A DNA stretch of 64,000 nt from positions 26,252 through 90,251 of the forward strand of contig NZ_VCAO01000005.1 in NCBI RefSeq assembly GCF_005884405.1. Direction: 5' to 3'. Source of the DNA: Qipengyuania marisflavi. Its GTDB lineage: Bacteria; Pseudomonadota; Alphaproteobacteria; Sphingomonadales; Sphingomonadaceae. Position 1 is the stretch's first letter, and every line of letters starts with the position of its first letter. Of the stretch, positions 1-8,690 are shown in pieces. The position numbers and the translations under genes are program-made. The notes beneath the pieces are model-generated. The model did no database searches and was not told the origin of the DNA. It worked only from the letters and a program-made list of their open reading frames with translations.

Positions 1-73
1 ACCGCCCTCGCAATGCCGCTACAGTGTCATCGGCCCCTGAAGATCGGTCGACATAGCGGCGTGAGGCGTAGCC

Positions 74-715
74 TCAGCTTTCGGGTTCGATACCCGACAG
101 GCGGTCGCGCAGATCCTTCATCGGGACCTCGGCAATCGCTTTTATCACATCTTCGGCGGACAGCACCTGTTCAAGCGATTCGACAGTCGCCGAGGCGATG
201 TCGAGGTTTTGCAGCGCTTCGCCGTGACGCATCAGCACATCCATGTCCTCGCTCAATTCCAGCGCAATCGCGTCGAGCACTTCCTTGAGGCGCGCCAGTT
301 CCTGCGCCACGACAAGGTCCACCGGCTTGGTTGGCGCAGGTGGTGGCGGCGCGGGGCGTGCCAATGCAGCGGGCACGGCCCCGCCATCGCGCAGCGCAGC
401 CTGAATCTTGTCGACTCTCAGCTGCCCCAGATTGGTCCGCTGGGTCGCCGAACGGGTTCCGGTAATCCATTCATCGACCACGACATCATTCTCCAGCTGC
501 AAGCCGCAGCGCCCTTCGCGCGCCCAGATCACGGTGGCACCGACCATCCATTGCAGGCGGCGCAGCATTATTTGCGAACCGGTTTCCGGCAATGCCGCGC
601 CATCGATCATCGCGCCGCGATCGGACAGATTGCGAATGCGCACGGGCGCGGATACGCCGTCGCCCTCGATGGTGGCGGAGATCATGACATTCTTGCGTGG
701 CTCTCTGGCAATCAT
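74..715 (-). CDS. PilZ domain-containing protein
   Basis: Predicted cytoplasmic protein of about 213 residues. The N-terminal 90 residues look like a PilZ domain: an arginine-rich start (REPRKNV), then the strand pattern VRIRNLSDRGAMI and a WAREGRCGLQLE stretch typical of the PilZ barrel, a fold that often binds cyclic di-GMP. The canonical RxxxR and D/NxSxxG elements are only partly matched (NLSDRGAMI), so c-di-GMP binding is an inference. The middle is proline-rich (ARPAPPPPAP) and the C-terminal half looks helical. I chose the ATG at 715 because the PilZ motif begins just after it; an in-frame ATG at 751 adds 12 residues. It stands alone, divergent from the next gene. Confidence 0.8.
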   Translation of the reverse strand: MIAREPRKNVMISATIEGDGVSAPVRIRNLSDRGAMIDGAALPETGSQIMLRRLQWMVGATVIWAREGRCGLQLENDVVVDEWITGTRSATQRTNLGQLRVDKIQAALRDGGAVPAALARPAPPPPAPTKPVDLVVAQELARLKEVLDAIALELSEDMDVLMRHGEALQNLDIASATVESLEQVLSAEDVIKAIAEVPMKDLRDRLSGIEPES

Positions 716-906
716 AGTTTCGATGCGGCGACCTCGAAAATTGGCTGGCAACGTCAGGCGTGACGCGCCAGTGTCAAACCTGCCTTATTTACCCTTCACA
801 ATGGTGAACGGCGGCGGATATTTCTTTCCGCAGCAGCGCCTTGCCCTGATGCCAATGCAATGTTTCCGCTTGCGGCATAGCCGCGCGCACTGTCTTACAT
901 TCGCCC

Positions 907-1680
907 ATGCCCCTGACCCCTGACCGTCTGACACGTTTTGCCCGCCATATCGTGCTGCCCGAGATTGGCGGCGCGGGTCATGTGGCGCTGGCGGATGCGC
1001 ATATCGTGCTGGTGGGTCTGGGCGGGATCGGCTCGCCCGCGCTGCAATATCTGGCGGGGGCCGGGATCGGGCGGCTGACACTGGTCGATGATGACAAGGT
1101 CGAGGCCAGCAATCTCCAGCGCCAGACGCTCTTCAGCGAACGCGATATCGGGCATGGCAAGGCCGTGGCCGCGCGGCGCTGGGCGGCCAATTTCGACAGC
1201 AAACTTGATGTCGCGATCAGCGACCGCCGGATCGACGCGGGCAATGCGGGCGAGATGGTTACGGGCGCAAATCTGGTGCTGGACGGCACTGACAATTTCG
1301 CTACCCGCCTCGCCATCTCGGACGCCTGCGTGCGCGCCGGGACGCCGCTGCTGTCCGCCGCCGTGGGGCGCTTTCAGGGACAGGTCGGCGCTTTCGCAGG
1401 TCATCTGCCGGGCCATGCCTGCTACCGCTGCTTTGTAGGGGATGCCTTTGATGCGGAGGATTGCGACAGCTGCGCCGAAGACGGCGTGCTGGGCGCGATG
1501 GTCGGCTGGGTCGGGACCTTCGCCGCCTTGCAGGCCGTGCGCGTACTGCTGAGCGGCGTCAGCGCATTGGGCGATCCGCAATGGGGCCGCGTCCACCTGC
1601 TCGACGGGCTATCCCCCGCCATGCGCAATTTCACGATTGCCAAGGACCCCGCCTGCGCGGCGTGCGGGTCAGAGGCCTAA
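907..1680 (+). CDS. moeB: HesA/MoeB/ThiF family adenylyltransferase
   Basis: E1-like enzyme of 257 residues that adenylates the C-terminal glycine of a small sulfur-carrier protein (MoaD or ThiS) in molybdopterin or thiamine biosynthesis. Seen: the Rossmann glycine motif GLGGIGSPALQYLAGAGIG near residue 38, the DDDKVEASNLQRQ segment that contacts ATP and Mg, DGTDNFATR near residue 126, and two CxxC pairs expected to bind zinc (CYRCF and CDSC in the middle, CAAC at the C-terminus). The rhodanese domain of longer MoeB/MoeZ proteins is absent. MoeB and ThiF cannot be separated by sequence alone, so the symbol is a best guess. Its stop overlaps the end of the convergent sirtuin gene by 12 bp. Confidence 0.85.
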   Translation: MPLTPDRLTRFARHIVLPEIGGAGHVALADAHIVLVGLGGIGSPALQYLAGAGIGRLTLVDDDKVEASNLQRQTLFSERDIGHGKAVAARRWAANFDSKLDVAISDRRIDAGNAGEMVTGANLVLDGTDNFATRLAISDACVRAGTPLLSAAVGRFQGQVGAFAGHLPGHACYRCFVGDAFDAEDCDSCAEDGVLGAMVGWVGTFAALQAVRVLLSGVSALGDPQWGRVHLLDGLSPAMRNFTIAKDPACAACGSEA

Positions 1681-2382
1681 CACCTGATCCACCCACGCCG
1701 GGACCAGCGCCGTCGCAGCGCCCAGCCGTGTCTCTGTGAACCATTGCGAACCCTGGCTGCGCTCCAGATTAAGCTCCAGCGTCGACACGCCCAGCGCCCC
1801 GGCATCGCGCACAAAGCCCGCCGCCGGATAGACCGCGCCCGAGGTGCCGATGGAAACGAACAGATCCGCCTGACGCAGGGCGGCATAAATCCGCTCCATC
1901 TCGTAAGGCATCTCGCCAAACCACACGACATCAGGGCGCAGGGCTGCGTCGCCGCAGGCCGGGCATGGCGGGCGGTGGATCAGCGGGGCGGTCCAGCGGC
2001 TGCGCGCGTCGCAGGTGGTGCACCAGGCGTTCAGATGCTCGCCATGCATATGCAGCAGCCGCCGCGCACCAGCGCGTTCGTGCAAATCATCAACATTCTG
2101 CGTCACGATCAGCAGTTCGCCCGGCCACTGCGCATCGAGCTTCGCCAGCGCCGCATGCGCGTGATTGGGCTGTTTCTCCTGAATGGCCGCGCGGCGCATG
2201 TCATAGAACCGCAGGACCAGATCGGGATCGCGGGCAAAGGCTTCGGGTGTCGCGACATCCTCCACCCGGTGCTTCTCCCAAATTCCCATCCCTTGGCCGC
2301 CCCCGCCGCGAAAGGTATCAATGCCGCTTTCGGCAGATACTCCGGCCCCGGTCAGCACCACGATATTGCGCAATTCGGTCAT
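1669..2382 (-). CDS. cobB: NAD-dependent protein deacylase, SIR2 family
   Basis: Sirtuin of 237 residues that removes acyl groups from lysines using NAD+. Seen: GAGVSAESGIDTFRG at the N-terminus (NAD binding), TQNVDDLHERAG, the catalytic histidine in LHMHGEH, two zinc cysteine pairs (CTTC and CPAC), and GTSGAVYPAAGF near the C-terminus. A tyrosine and arginine spaced YxxR (RFYDMRR) match the pair that marks class III sirtuins such as human SIRT5 and E. coli CobB, which favour succinyl or malonyl lysine. The ATG at 2382 begins the conserved NIVVLTGAG segment directly; the reading frame runs further upstream, but that part overlaps dapB and has no sirtuin character. Confidence 0.92.
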   Translation of the reverse strand: MTELRNIVVLTGAGVSAESGIDTFRGGGGQGMGIWEKHRVEDVATPEAFARDPDLVLRFYDMRRAAIQEKQPNHAHAALAKLDAQWPGELLIVTQNVDDLHERAGARRLLHMHGEHLNAWCTTCDARSRWTAPLIHRPPCPACGDAALRPDVVWFGEMPYEMERIYAALRQADLFVSIGTSGAVYPAAGFVRDAGALGVSTLELNLERSQGSQWFTETRLGAATALVPAWVDQVLGL

Positions 2383-2416
2383 CGGGGCCATGAAACACGG
2401 CAAGCAGGGAGAGGCA

Positions 2417-3145
2417 ATGACGCGTATCGGAATAATTGGCGACCAGGGGGCGATGGGCGCCGCGTTGGTGCAGGCAATCGAAGCTGACGGGCACACGCTG
2501 GCCGGCGGGATCGACAAGGGCGGCGATGTCGCCAAGCTGGCCGATGCGAGCGACGTGCTGGTCGACTTCTCCTCCCCCCACGGGCTGGAAGCCACGCTGC
2601 ACGCTGCCATTGGCGCGGGCGTGCCCATTGTGGTCGGCACAACCGGGCTGGCCGAGCGGCACCATGACGCGATCGACGCGGCTGCCCGCGCGGTGGCGGT
2701 GCTGCAAACCGGAAATACCTCGCTGGGCGTTACCTTGCTGGCGCATCTGGTGCGTGAGGCCGCATCGCGGCTTGGCCCAGACTGGGACGTGGAAATTGTC
2801 GAGATGCATCACCGCCGCAAGGTCGATGCGCCTTCGGGCACGGCGCTGCTGCTGGGCGAGGCTGCCGCTGCCGGGCGCGGCATCACTCTGGGCGATCACC
2901 GCGAGAGCGGGCGCGATGGTCAGACCGGCGCGCGGAGCGAGGGCGCGATTGGCTTTGCAGCCCTGCGCGGCGGCACGGTGACCGGCGAACACAGCGTGAT
3001 TCTGGCGGGCGAGGAAGAGCGGCTGACGCTCTCGCACAGTGCCGAAAACCGCTCGATCTTCGCGCGCGGTGCGGTCAAGGCGGCACAGTGGCTGACCGGC
3101 CAGCCCTCAGGCCGCTATACGATGAACGACGTGCTGGACCTGTGA
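2417..3145 (+). CDS. dapB: 4-hydroxy-tetrahydrodipicolinate reductase
   Basis: Reduces 4-hydroxy-tetrahydrodipicolinate with NAD(P)H in the diaminopimelate/lysine pathway (cytoplasm, 242 residues). Seen: the nucleotide-binding start RIGIIGDQGAMGAAL, VLVDFSSP, VVGTTGL, and the family signature EIVEMHHRRKVDAPSGTAL with its catalytic HH and K. The C-terminus ends in the usual GRYTMNDVLDL. The start ATG at 2417 is preceded by an AGGGAGAGG ribosome site; the frame is open upstream, but those residues are not homologous. It is the first gene of a tightly packed run with the ion channel and nth. The later lysine/DAP gene dapE also lies in this window (6176-7303), though not in the same operon. Confidence 0.95.
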   Translation: MTRIGIIGDQGAMGAALVQAIEADGHTLAGGIDKGGDVAKLADASDVLVDFSSPHGLEATLHAAIGAGVPIVVGTTGLAERHHDAIDAAARAVAVLQTGNTSLGVTLLAHLVREAASRLGPDWDVEIVEMHHRRKVDAPSGTALLLGEAAAAGRGITLGDHRESGRDGQTGARSEGAIGFAALRGGTVTGEHSVILAGEEERLTLSHSAENRSIFARGAVKAAQWLTGQPSGRYTMNDVLDL

Positions 3146-3936
3146 GCGAGGCGCTGACGCTCCGCCAGCGCGTGTTTGCGCATATCGATCCGGCGGCGCG
3201 GAATATCGAAGGGCTGTCCTTCTTCAACAAGATCGTGGTGCTGGTGGTGCTGGGCGCCTCGCTGGCGGCCATTCTCCAGACCGAACCCGCGCTGGCCCGC
3301 GCCTATGGTCGCGACTTCTTCTGGATCGAGATTTCCGCCGGGACTTTCTTCGCTGTCGAATACGTCCTGCGGCTGTGGACCGCGCCCGACCATTTTCCCG
3401 ACATGACCGCTGCGCGGGCGCGCATCAAATTTGCCACCTCGCCGCTGGGCCTGCTCGATCTGCTGATTATTGTGTCGATTTTCAGCCCGATGATATTCGA
3501 GGAGGCGGCTATCCTGCGCGTGCTGCGGGTCATGCGCATTCTGGCGCTGGCGCGGCTGACGCGGTTCTCGCTGGCGCTGCGCTATCTGATCTCGGCAGTG
3601 CACGAGCGGCGCTATGATTTGCTGATCACGCTGGGGTTTGCCGGCTTCCTGATGCTGTTCGGCGCAACCTCGCTCTATTGGCTGGAGGGCGAGATCCAGC
3701 CCGACGCCTTTGGCTCGATCCCGCGCGCGCTGTGGTGGGCGGTGATCACGCTGACCACCGTGGGATATGGCGATGTCTCGCCCGTCACGCCCGAGGGCAA
3801 GATGGTCGCGGGCGCCGTGGCGCTGGCGGGGATCGCGCTGGTGGCGCTGCCCACTGGCATCCTGGCAGCGGCATTCAGCGACGGGATGCAGCGCCGCCGC
3901 GAAGAATTGAAAAGCCAGTCCGAACCAGACGCATGA
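3142..3936 (+). CDS. Voltage-gated-type potassium channel (ion transporter)
   Basis: Inner-membrane ion channel subunit of about 264 residues. Hydrophobic segments fit a six-helix voltage-gated layout: S1 VVLVVLGASLAAIL, S3 LGLLDLLIIVSIF, an arginine-rich S4-like helix (RVLRVMRILALARLTRF), then a pore loop carrying the K+ selectivity motif TTVGYGDV and a final helix GAVALAGIALVALPTGIL. This is the family of KvAP/KvLm-like bacterial channels. I start it at the GTG at 3142, which overlaps the dapB stop as GTGA, so it is translationally coupled to dapB; the frame extends 18 codons further into dapB. Its stop overlaps the nth start (ATGA). Confidence 0.88.
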   Translation: MSEALTLRQRVFAHIDPAARNIEGLSFFNKIVVLVVLGASLAAILQTEPALARAYGRDFFWIEISAGTFFAVEYVLRLWTAPDHFPDMTAARARIKFATSPLGLLDLLIIVSIFSPMIFEEAAILRVLRVMRILALARLTRFSLALRYLISAVHERRYDLLITLGFAGFLMLFGATSLYWLEGEIQPDAFGSIPRALWWAVITLTTVGYGDVSPVTPEGKMVAGAVALAGIALVALPTGILAAAFSDGMQRRREELKSQSEPDA

Positions 3937-4589
3937 CGAATGACCAGATCTTTGAATTTTTCCGCATCCTGGCGGAAGACAATCCCGCGCCTGAAACAGA
4001 GCTGGAATATGGCAATGCCTTCCAACTTGTGGTTGCCGTGGCGCTGTCCGCGCAGGCCACCGATGTGGGCGTCAACAAGGCCACCCGCGCGCTGTTTGCT
4101 GAAATCGAGACCCCTGCGCAAATGCTGGCGCTGGGCGAGGACGGATTGAAACAGCACATCAAGACCATCGGCCTGTTCAACTCCAAGGCGAAGAACGTCA
4201 TCGCGCTGAGCCAGCTGCTGGTGGACGACTATGGCGGCGAAGTCCCCGGCACGCGGGAAGATCTGGTGCGGCTGCCCGGTGTGGGGCGCAAGACCGCCAA
4301 CGTCGTGCTCAATTGCTGGTTCGGGCAGGAAACCTTTGCAGTCGACACGCACATCCTGCGCGTGGGCAATCGCACTGGCCTCGCCAAGGGCAAGACCCCC
4401 GAACAGGTCGAAGCCAAACTGGAAAAACGCGTTCCCGGCCCCTTCCGGCTGCACGCCCACCACTGGCTGATCCTGCACGGCCGCTATGTCTGCAAAGCCC
4501 GGACGCCCGAATGCTGGCGCTGCCAGGTGGCGGGATTGTGCAGCTTTCGCAAGAAAGTGCTGGAGGTGCCGAAGGGGCGGAGTAGCTAA
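3933..4589 (+). CDS. nth: Endonuclease III
   Basis: DNA glycosylase/AP lyase (218 residues) that removes oxidised pyrimidines in base-excision repair. Seen: the helix-hairpin-helix LPGVGRKTANVV containing the catalytic lysine, the catalytic aspartate in VDTHILRV, and the [4Fe-4S] cluster spacing C-x6-C-x2-C-x5-C in the C-terminal CKARTPECWRCQVAGLC. The ATG at 3933 overlaps the stop of the ion-channel gene (ATGA). The reading frame is open upstream but lies inside the channel gene. The stop codon at 4587-4589 overlaps the stop of the convergent damaged gene at 4586. Confidence 0.95.
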   Translation: MTNDQIFEFFRILAEDNPAPETELEYGNAFQLVVAVALSAQATDVGVNKATRALFAEIETPAQMLALGEDGLKQHIKTIGLFNSKAKNVIALSQLLVDDYGGEVPGTREDLVRLPGVGRKTANVVLNCWFGQETFAVDTHILRVGNRTGLAKGKTPEQVEAKLEKRVPGPFRLHAHHWLILHGRYVCKARTPECWRCQVAGLCSFRKKVLEVPKGRSS

Positions 4590-4920
4590 TCTCTGGGCCA
4601 CCTACGGGTTGGACCAACTATGGCAATCGCTTTGGATTGCTCATCGCCTTTCAATATTTGAATCACGTGATGAGCTGCGAAGGGTAGCTCGATCCCACTC
4701 CAAAATTCGTCGTTCTCCGCAAGCGCGTCAGGGTTGTTGTCCAATATCCCAAAGTAGCCATTTTTCCGGGGGGGGGGTCACAATCACTGACTTTTAGGTT
4801 CTGTCGCTCGGCATTTGACGGGATTTCAAACGTGTCGGGCGCAGCCTCATGATAAGCCTCCCCGCTTTCCAAGCACCAACCGTCTAATTCAAAGTCGGGC
4901 CCTCTCATCCGCTCAAACAT
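4586..4920 (-). pseudogene. Frameshifted small conserved protein (10-C homopolymer)
   Basis: Read on the minus strand, the first half encodes MFERMRGPDFELDGWC...EAAPDTFEIPSNAERQNLKVSD, which resembles conserved hypothetical/immunity-like proteins with an APDTF-IP-NLKVGD segment. A run of ten C (plus-strand G at about 4768-4777) then shifts the frame. In the next frame the C-terminal half reads KNGYFGILDNNPDALAEND followed by ELPFAAHHVIQIL, ending at a stop at 4586-4588. A run of 8 or 11 C would join the halves. Some residues normally found between LKVGD and GILDN also seem to be missing. The ATG overlaps the end of the symporter gene, suggesting coupling. It is either a decaying gene, a phase-variable tract, or a sequencing error. 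Confidence 0.65.
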
Positions 4921-6151
4921 CGTCCGCCGATACCATCTCGGCCCTGTCCAGCTCGCCGGTCATGCTGGCCACAGTCACCGCCACCGCAGCGTCGCCGCTG
5001 ACGTTGGTGGTGGTGCGCATCATGTCCATGATCCGGTCGACACCAGCCACGAAAGCAATGGTTTCCAGCGGCACGCCAACCGTGCCGAACACCAGGGCCA
5101 TCATGATCAGCCCAGCACCCGGAATGCCCGCTGCGCCAATCGCGCCCAAGGTCGCGGTCAGGGCGATCATGCCGTAATCGACCCAACTGAGGTCCACGCC
5201 AAAGATCTGTGCGCCGAACAGTGTTGCCAGCCCCAGATACATCGCGGTGCCGTTCATGTTGATCGTCGCCCCCAGCGCGATCACGAAGCTGGACACCGAT
5301 TTGGAGACGCCCAGATTGCGCTGGGCACAGCGCAGCGTCACCGGCAGTGTGGCGTTGGAGCTGGCGGTGGAATAGCTGACCGCAATCGCGTCCACGATGC
5401 CGCGGAAGAAATCCATCACCGGCAGCTTGGCGATGAACTTGATCATCGCCGAATACATCACCGTGATGATCAGCAGGCAGCCCAGATAATTCAGCGCAAC
5501 CAGTGCGCCCAGTGCCTGCAGTGCGGAAAAGCCCAGCGTGCCCGCCACCCATGCCATCAGCGCGAACACGCCGAAGGGGGTCAATTCCATGACCACCATT
5601 GTGACCTTCTGCATCACCACCGAACCGGCGTCAAAAATGCGGCCCAGCGGATCGCCTTCCTTGCCCGCCATCAGGATGCCTACACCGATCAGCAAGGCGA
5701 ACACGATCAGCGGCAGCACCGCGACATCCGCCATCACCTGAACCGGTGAGGAAGGGACCACGGACAGCACCATTTCGCGCCAAGTGGTCTCATTGGGTTC
5801 AGGCGTCGCGCCAAGGACGATTGCGCCCTGGTCGACCAGCAGGCCCGGCTTCACCAGAGTACCCAGCAGCAAGCCCAGCCACACCGCAATCTGGCCGGTT
5901 ACGATGAACAGCAAAAGCGCGCGTCCGCCCACTGCACCCAGCTTGCGCAGATCGCCAATCGCAGCGACGCCCGACACCAGACTGAAGAAGATCAGCGGCA
6001 CCACCAGCATCTTGATAAAGGCAATGAACACATCGCCCACGATCTTGATGCTTTCGGCCCCCGGCCCCCATATCAGGCCGATAATGATGCCCAATAGCAG
6101 TGCAGCGATCACGCGCTTCCACAGCGCAATGGCGAACCAGGCTTTCAACAC
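4913..6151 (-). CDS. Dicarboxylate/amino acid:cation symporter (DAACS family)
   Basis: Inner-membrane protein of 412 residues that takes up dicarboxylates or glutamate/aspartate with Na+ or H+. Seen: several hydrophobic helices from the N-terminus on (VIAALLLGIIIGLIWG), the serine-rich re-entrant loop AVSYSTASSNATLPVT, the family motif FVIALGATINMNGTAMY, and the second hairpin loop ATLGAIGAAGIPGAGL. Length and motif order match GltP/GltT/DctA transporters; substrate choice among them cannot be read here. The ATG of the damaged small gene sits inside its stop region. It lies 24 bp downstream of dapE on the same strand and may share its transcript. Confidence 0.93.
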   Translation of the reverse strand: MLKAWFAIALWKRVIAALLLGIIIGLIWGPGAESIKIVGDVFIAFIKMLVVPLIFFSLVSGVAAIGDLRKLGAVGGRALLLFIVTGQIAVWLGLLLGTLVKPGLLVDQGAIVLGATPEPNETTWREMVLSVVPSSPVQVMADVAVLPLIVFALLIGVGILMAGKEGDPLGRIFDAGSVVMQKVTMVVMELTPFGVFALMAWVAGTLGFSALQALGALVALNYLGCLLIITVMYSAMIKFIAKLPVMDFFRGIVDAIAVSYSTASSNATLPVTLRCAQRNLGVSKSVSSFVIALGATINMNGTAMYLGLATLFGAQIFGVDLSWVDYGMIALTATLGAIGAAGIPGAGLIMMALVFGTVGVPLETIAFVAGVDRIMDMMRTTTNVSGDAAVAVTVASMTGELDRAEMVSADDV

Positions 6152-6175
6152 GGCAATCCCCTCAAATGTCCGTTG

Positions 6176-7303
6176 TCACGATTGCAGCGCGGCGGTCGCG
6201 ATCGCAGTATAGATACGGCTTAGCGCATACAGGTCGGCAATGGCCACTGCCTCGTCACGCTTGTGCATGGTGGCGTTGATCAGGCCGAATTCGATCACCG
6301 GGCAAACCGCGCGCAGGAACCGCGCATCCGAAGTGCCGCCAGTGGTCGATGGCTCGGGGTCCAGCCCGGTCTCCGCCTGCACCGCGCGCGCCACGATGGC
6401 GGAAAATTCGCCCGGCAGGGTGAGGAACGGCTCGCCTGAAATGATCGGCAGCGCAGTACCTCCGTGCTTTTCGGCAATCCCGCCCACCAGTTCTGACAGC
6501 GAAGCGCCGGTGTGGTGATCGTTGAACCGGATCGACAGCCTGGCGGTGGCGCGCGGGGGGATCACATTGGTGGCTGGATTGCCCACTTCGAGCTCGGTAA
6601 TTTCCAGATTGGAGGGCTGGAACCAGTCATTACCCCGGTCCAGCTCCAGCGCAGCGAGGTCTGCGAGCATGGCGACCATGCGGGGGATCGGATTGTCGGC
6701 CAAATGCGGATAGGCGACGTGGCCTTCCTTGCCCTCCACCGTCAGCCAGATGTTAAGTGAACCGCGCCGCCCGACTTTCATCATGTCGCCCATACGCTGG
6801 ACACTGGTCGGCTCGCCCACCAGACACAGATCGGGCTGGTGTCCTTGATCGCGCATATAGTCGATCAGCGCGCGGGTGCCGTAAATGGCAGGGCCTTCCT
6901 CGTCGCCGGTGATGATGAAACTGATCGTGCCTGCGTCCTGAGGGACGTTGGCGACCGCGGCGACCATGCAGGCGATGGAGCCCTTCATATCAACCGCGCC
7001 GCGCCCGTACAGCAACGCGCCGCGCTCTTCCGGTTCGAACGCGCCAGCAGTCGACCACCCCTCGCCCGGAGGGACCACATCGAGATGACCGGCAAAGGCA
7101 AAGTGCCGCGATCCGGCGGGGCCGCTGCGGATGGCGAACAGGTTTTCGACCGGGCCATCGGGGGCCTCGCCCGCCATGAAGCGGTGGACGGCAAAGCCCA
7201 GCGGCGCGAGCATGGCCTCCATCGCATCGAACACTGCGCCGCTGGCGGGCGTGACACTGGGCGCAGAGATCAGGCGCTTGGCGAGCTCGAGAACATCGGT
7301 CAT
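6176..7303 (-). CDS. dapE: Succinyl-diaminopimelate desuccinylase
   Basis: Zinc peptidase-like amidohydrolase (M20 family, 375 residues) that frees L,L-diaminopimelate from its N-succinyl form in lysine and peptidoglycan synthesis. Seen: metal-binding FAGHLDVVPPGE, RGAVDMKGSIA, the glutamate pair in ITGDEEGPA, and the dimerisation/lid segment with NVIPPRATARLSIRFNDHH, then TTGGTSDARF and a final histidine in NATMHKRDE. This full motif set and length are typical of proteobacterial DapE. Its start is ATG at 7303. It lies just upstream of the DAACS symporter on the same strand, divergent from the cupin gene. Confidence 0.95.
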   Translation of the reverse strand: MTDVLELAKRLISAPSVTPASGAVFDAMEAMLAPLGFAVHRFMAGEAPDGPVENLFAIRSGPAGSRHFAFAGHLDVVPPGEGWSTAGAFEPEERGALLYGRGAVDMKGSIACMVAAVANVPQDAGTISFIITGDEEGPAIYGTRALIDYMRDQGHQPDLCLVGEPTSVQRMGDMMKVGRRGSLNIWLTVEGKEGHVAYPHLADNPIPRMVAMLADLAALELDRGNDWFQPSNLEITELEVGNPATNVIPPRATARLSIRFNDHHTGASLSELVGGIAEKHGGTALPIISGEPFLTLPGEFSAIVARAVQAETGLDPEPSTTGGTSDARFLRAVCPVIEFGLINATMHKRDEAVAIADLYALSRIYTAIATAALQS

Positions 7304-7332
7304 GCTGAGCGCGCTAGCAGGAGAATATGCCC

Positions 7333-7800
7333 ATGCCCAAGCTCGATCTTGATGCCATGCCCCAGACCAATGCGACAGGCTATCCCGCGCCCTATGATGC
7401 CGAGGTGGAGGGGCGCTGGTATCGCCGTCTTGCGCCCGATGCCGGATTGACCAGGCTGGGTGCCAGTCATGTGACGCTGAAACCGGGTGCCTATTCCTCG
7501 CAGCGCCACTGGCACGGCGGACAGGACGAGCTGGTGATCATGCTGTCAGGCGAGGCGGTGCTGATCGAAGATGGCGGCGAGATACCGGTGCGCGCGGGCG
7601 ATGTGCTGGCGTGGGCGGCGGGGGTCAGGGACGGCCACCGGTTGCACAATCGTTCAGGCAGCGACTGTGTCTTCGTGGCGATCAGCGGCGGTGATGCAGA
7701 TAGCGATTCGGGCGAATATCCCGATATCGATATGGTGTTCGGCCCCGATGGCTTTGCGCGCAAAGATGGCACACCCTATCCGACCAGGCGCATCCCCTAA
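7333..7800 (+). CDS. Cupin domain protein
   Basis: Small protein (155 residues) with a single cupin barrel. Seen: the first cupin motif in the form SSQRHWHGGQDELVIMLSGEAVLIEDGG, with metal-ligand-type histidines H-x-H and a glutamate, and the second motif around RAGDVLAWAAGVRDGHRLHN. Such proteins range from sugar isomerases to dioxygenases and transcription factor domains; no substrate is inferred here. An in-frame ATG at 7327 is an alternative start. Its stop codon overlaps the end of the convergent S1/P1 nuclease gene by 4 bp. Confidence 0.85.
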   Translation: MPKLDLDAMPQTNATGYPAPYDAEVEGRWYRRLAPDAGLTRLGASHVTLKPGAYSSQRHWHGGQDELVIMLSGEAVLIEDGGEIPVRAGDVLAWAAGVRDGHRLHNRSGSDCVFVAISGGDADSDSGEYPDIDMVFGPDGFARKDGTPYPTRRIP

Positions 7801-8690
7801 TCGCGTGTGGGCCGGGGCAGCGGGCCGGGCGCGAAGGCCGCGTCCACCATCACGGCAATCCGCAGGCCCGCCTGTGTCACGCGCCGTTCGGCAATTGGCA
7901 GCGCAGCGACAATGGCATCCTGCGTCAGCGCCGTCTCATCCGGCAGATTGCCTGCACAGGGTTGGCGGCCAAACGCGCCGGGATAGACGATGTCGCGGGC
8001 AATCTCCCAGCTTTCGCGGCCCCAGTCGGCTATACTGCCGCCGCCCAGTTCTGCGCGTTCGCTGGCGGAATAACGGCGCACCAGAGCGGGCTGCGCACTG
8101 CTGATCGCGCGTTCGGCCAGCGGGCCATCCCAGATCCAGTGGAGATTGAGCGCGGGCACGATGCCGTAATCGACCACCCGGTCATTCCCGCCCCGGTCGC
8201 CGTCATCGCCAGAATGCAACGGCATGTGAATATCACCCACGAAATGGACGAGGAAGGCCAGCGCCTCCAGCCGCACCGCATCGGGCAGGCTTTCGTCGGC
8301 CAGAACGCGCTGGCTGCGCTCAATCTGCGCGCGTACGCAATTGCCGCCCGGACAGTTCTTGCGCGCATCATACGCCTCGCACACCGGCTGGGTCTGGTAA
8401 TGCCAGGCGAAGGTATAGCCCCAGCGCCACCCGTCACGGCGCAGGCAATCGGGCCAGGTCGAAGCATCCTCCAGCGTGGCGAGCGCGCAGCCGGGCGTGC
8501 CCAGTTGCGGCGACGCGCGCAGCAGCCGGGTGACCTGCGCACGCGATTGCGGCGACATATTCGCCAGCGCAATCTGCGCGCTGGTCTCATGGCCATAGGA
8601 ACCCCAGGCCAGCACCGGCAGCGGGGCCAGCAGCGCCAGCAGCGCCGCCAGCCGTATCAGCCAACCGCTTCGTATTGCTCGATCACCCAT
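7797..8690 (-). CDS. S1/P1 nuclease, secreted
   Basis: Zinc-dependent single-strand nuclease/3'-nucleotidase, about 297 residues with a signal peptide (LAALLALLAPLPVLA). Cleavage before WGSYGH would leave Trp1 and His6 exactly as in P1 nuclease, where they bind the zinc cluster. Further ligands are visible: D in LEDASTWPD, H in AWHYQT, H-x3-D in VHFVGDIHMPLH, and H-x3-D in NLHWIWD. An apparently complete trinuclear zinc site suggests an active enzyme, probably for phosphate or nucleotide scavenging in the periplasm. The ATG at 8690 lies inside the 3' end of the GST gene (34-bp overlap), so the two are probably co-transcribed. Confidence 0.92.
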   Translation of the reverse strand: MGDRAIRSGWLIRLAALLALLAPLPVLAWGSYGHETSAQIALANMSPQSRAQVTRLLRASPQLGTPGCALATLEDASTWPDCLRRDGWRWGYTFAWHYQTQPVCEAYDARKNCPGGNCVRAQIERSQRVLADESLPDAVRLEALAFLVHFVGDIHMPLHSGDDGDRGGNDRVVDYGIVPALNLHWIWDGPLAERAISSAQPALVRRYSASERAELGGGSIADWGRESWEIARDIVYPGAFGRQPCAGNLPDETALTQDAIVAALPIAERRVTQAGLRIAVMVDAAFAPGPLPRPTRD

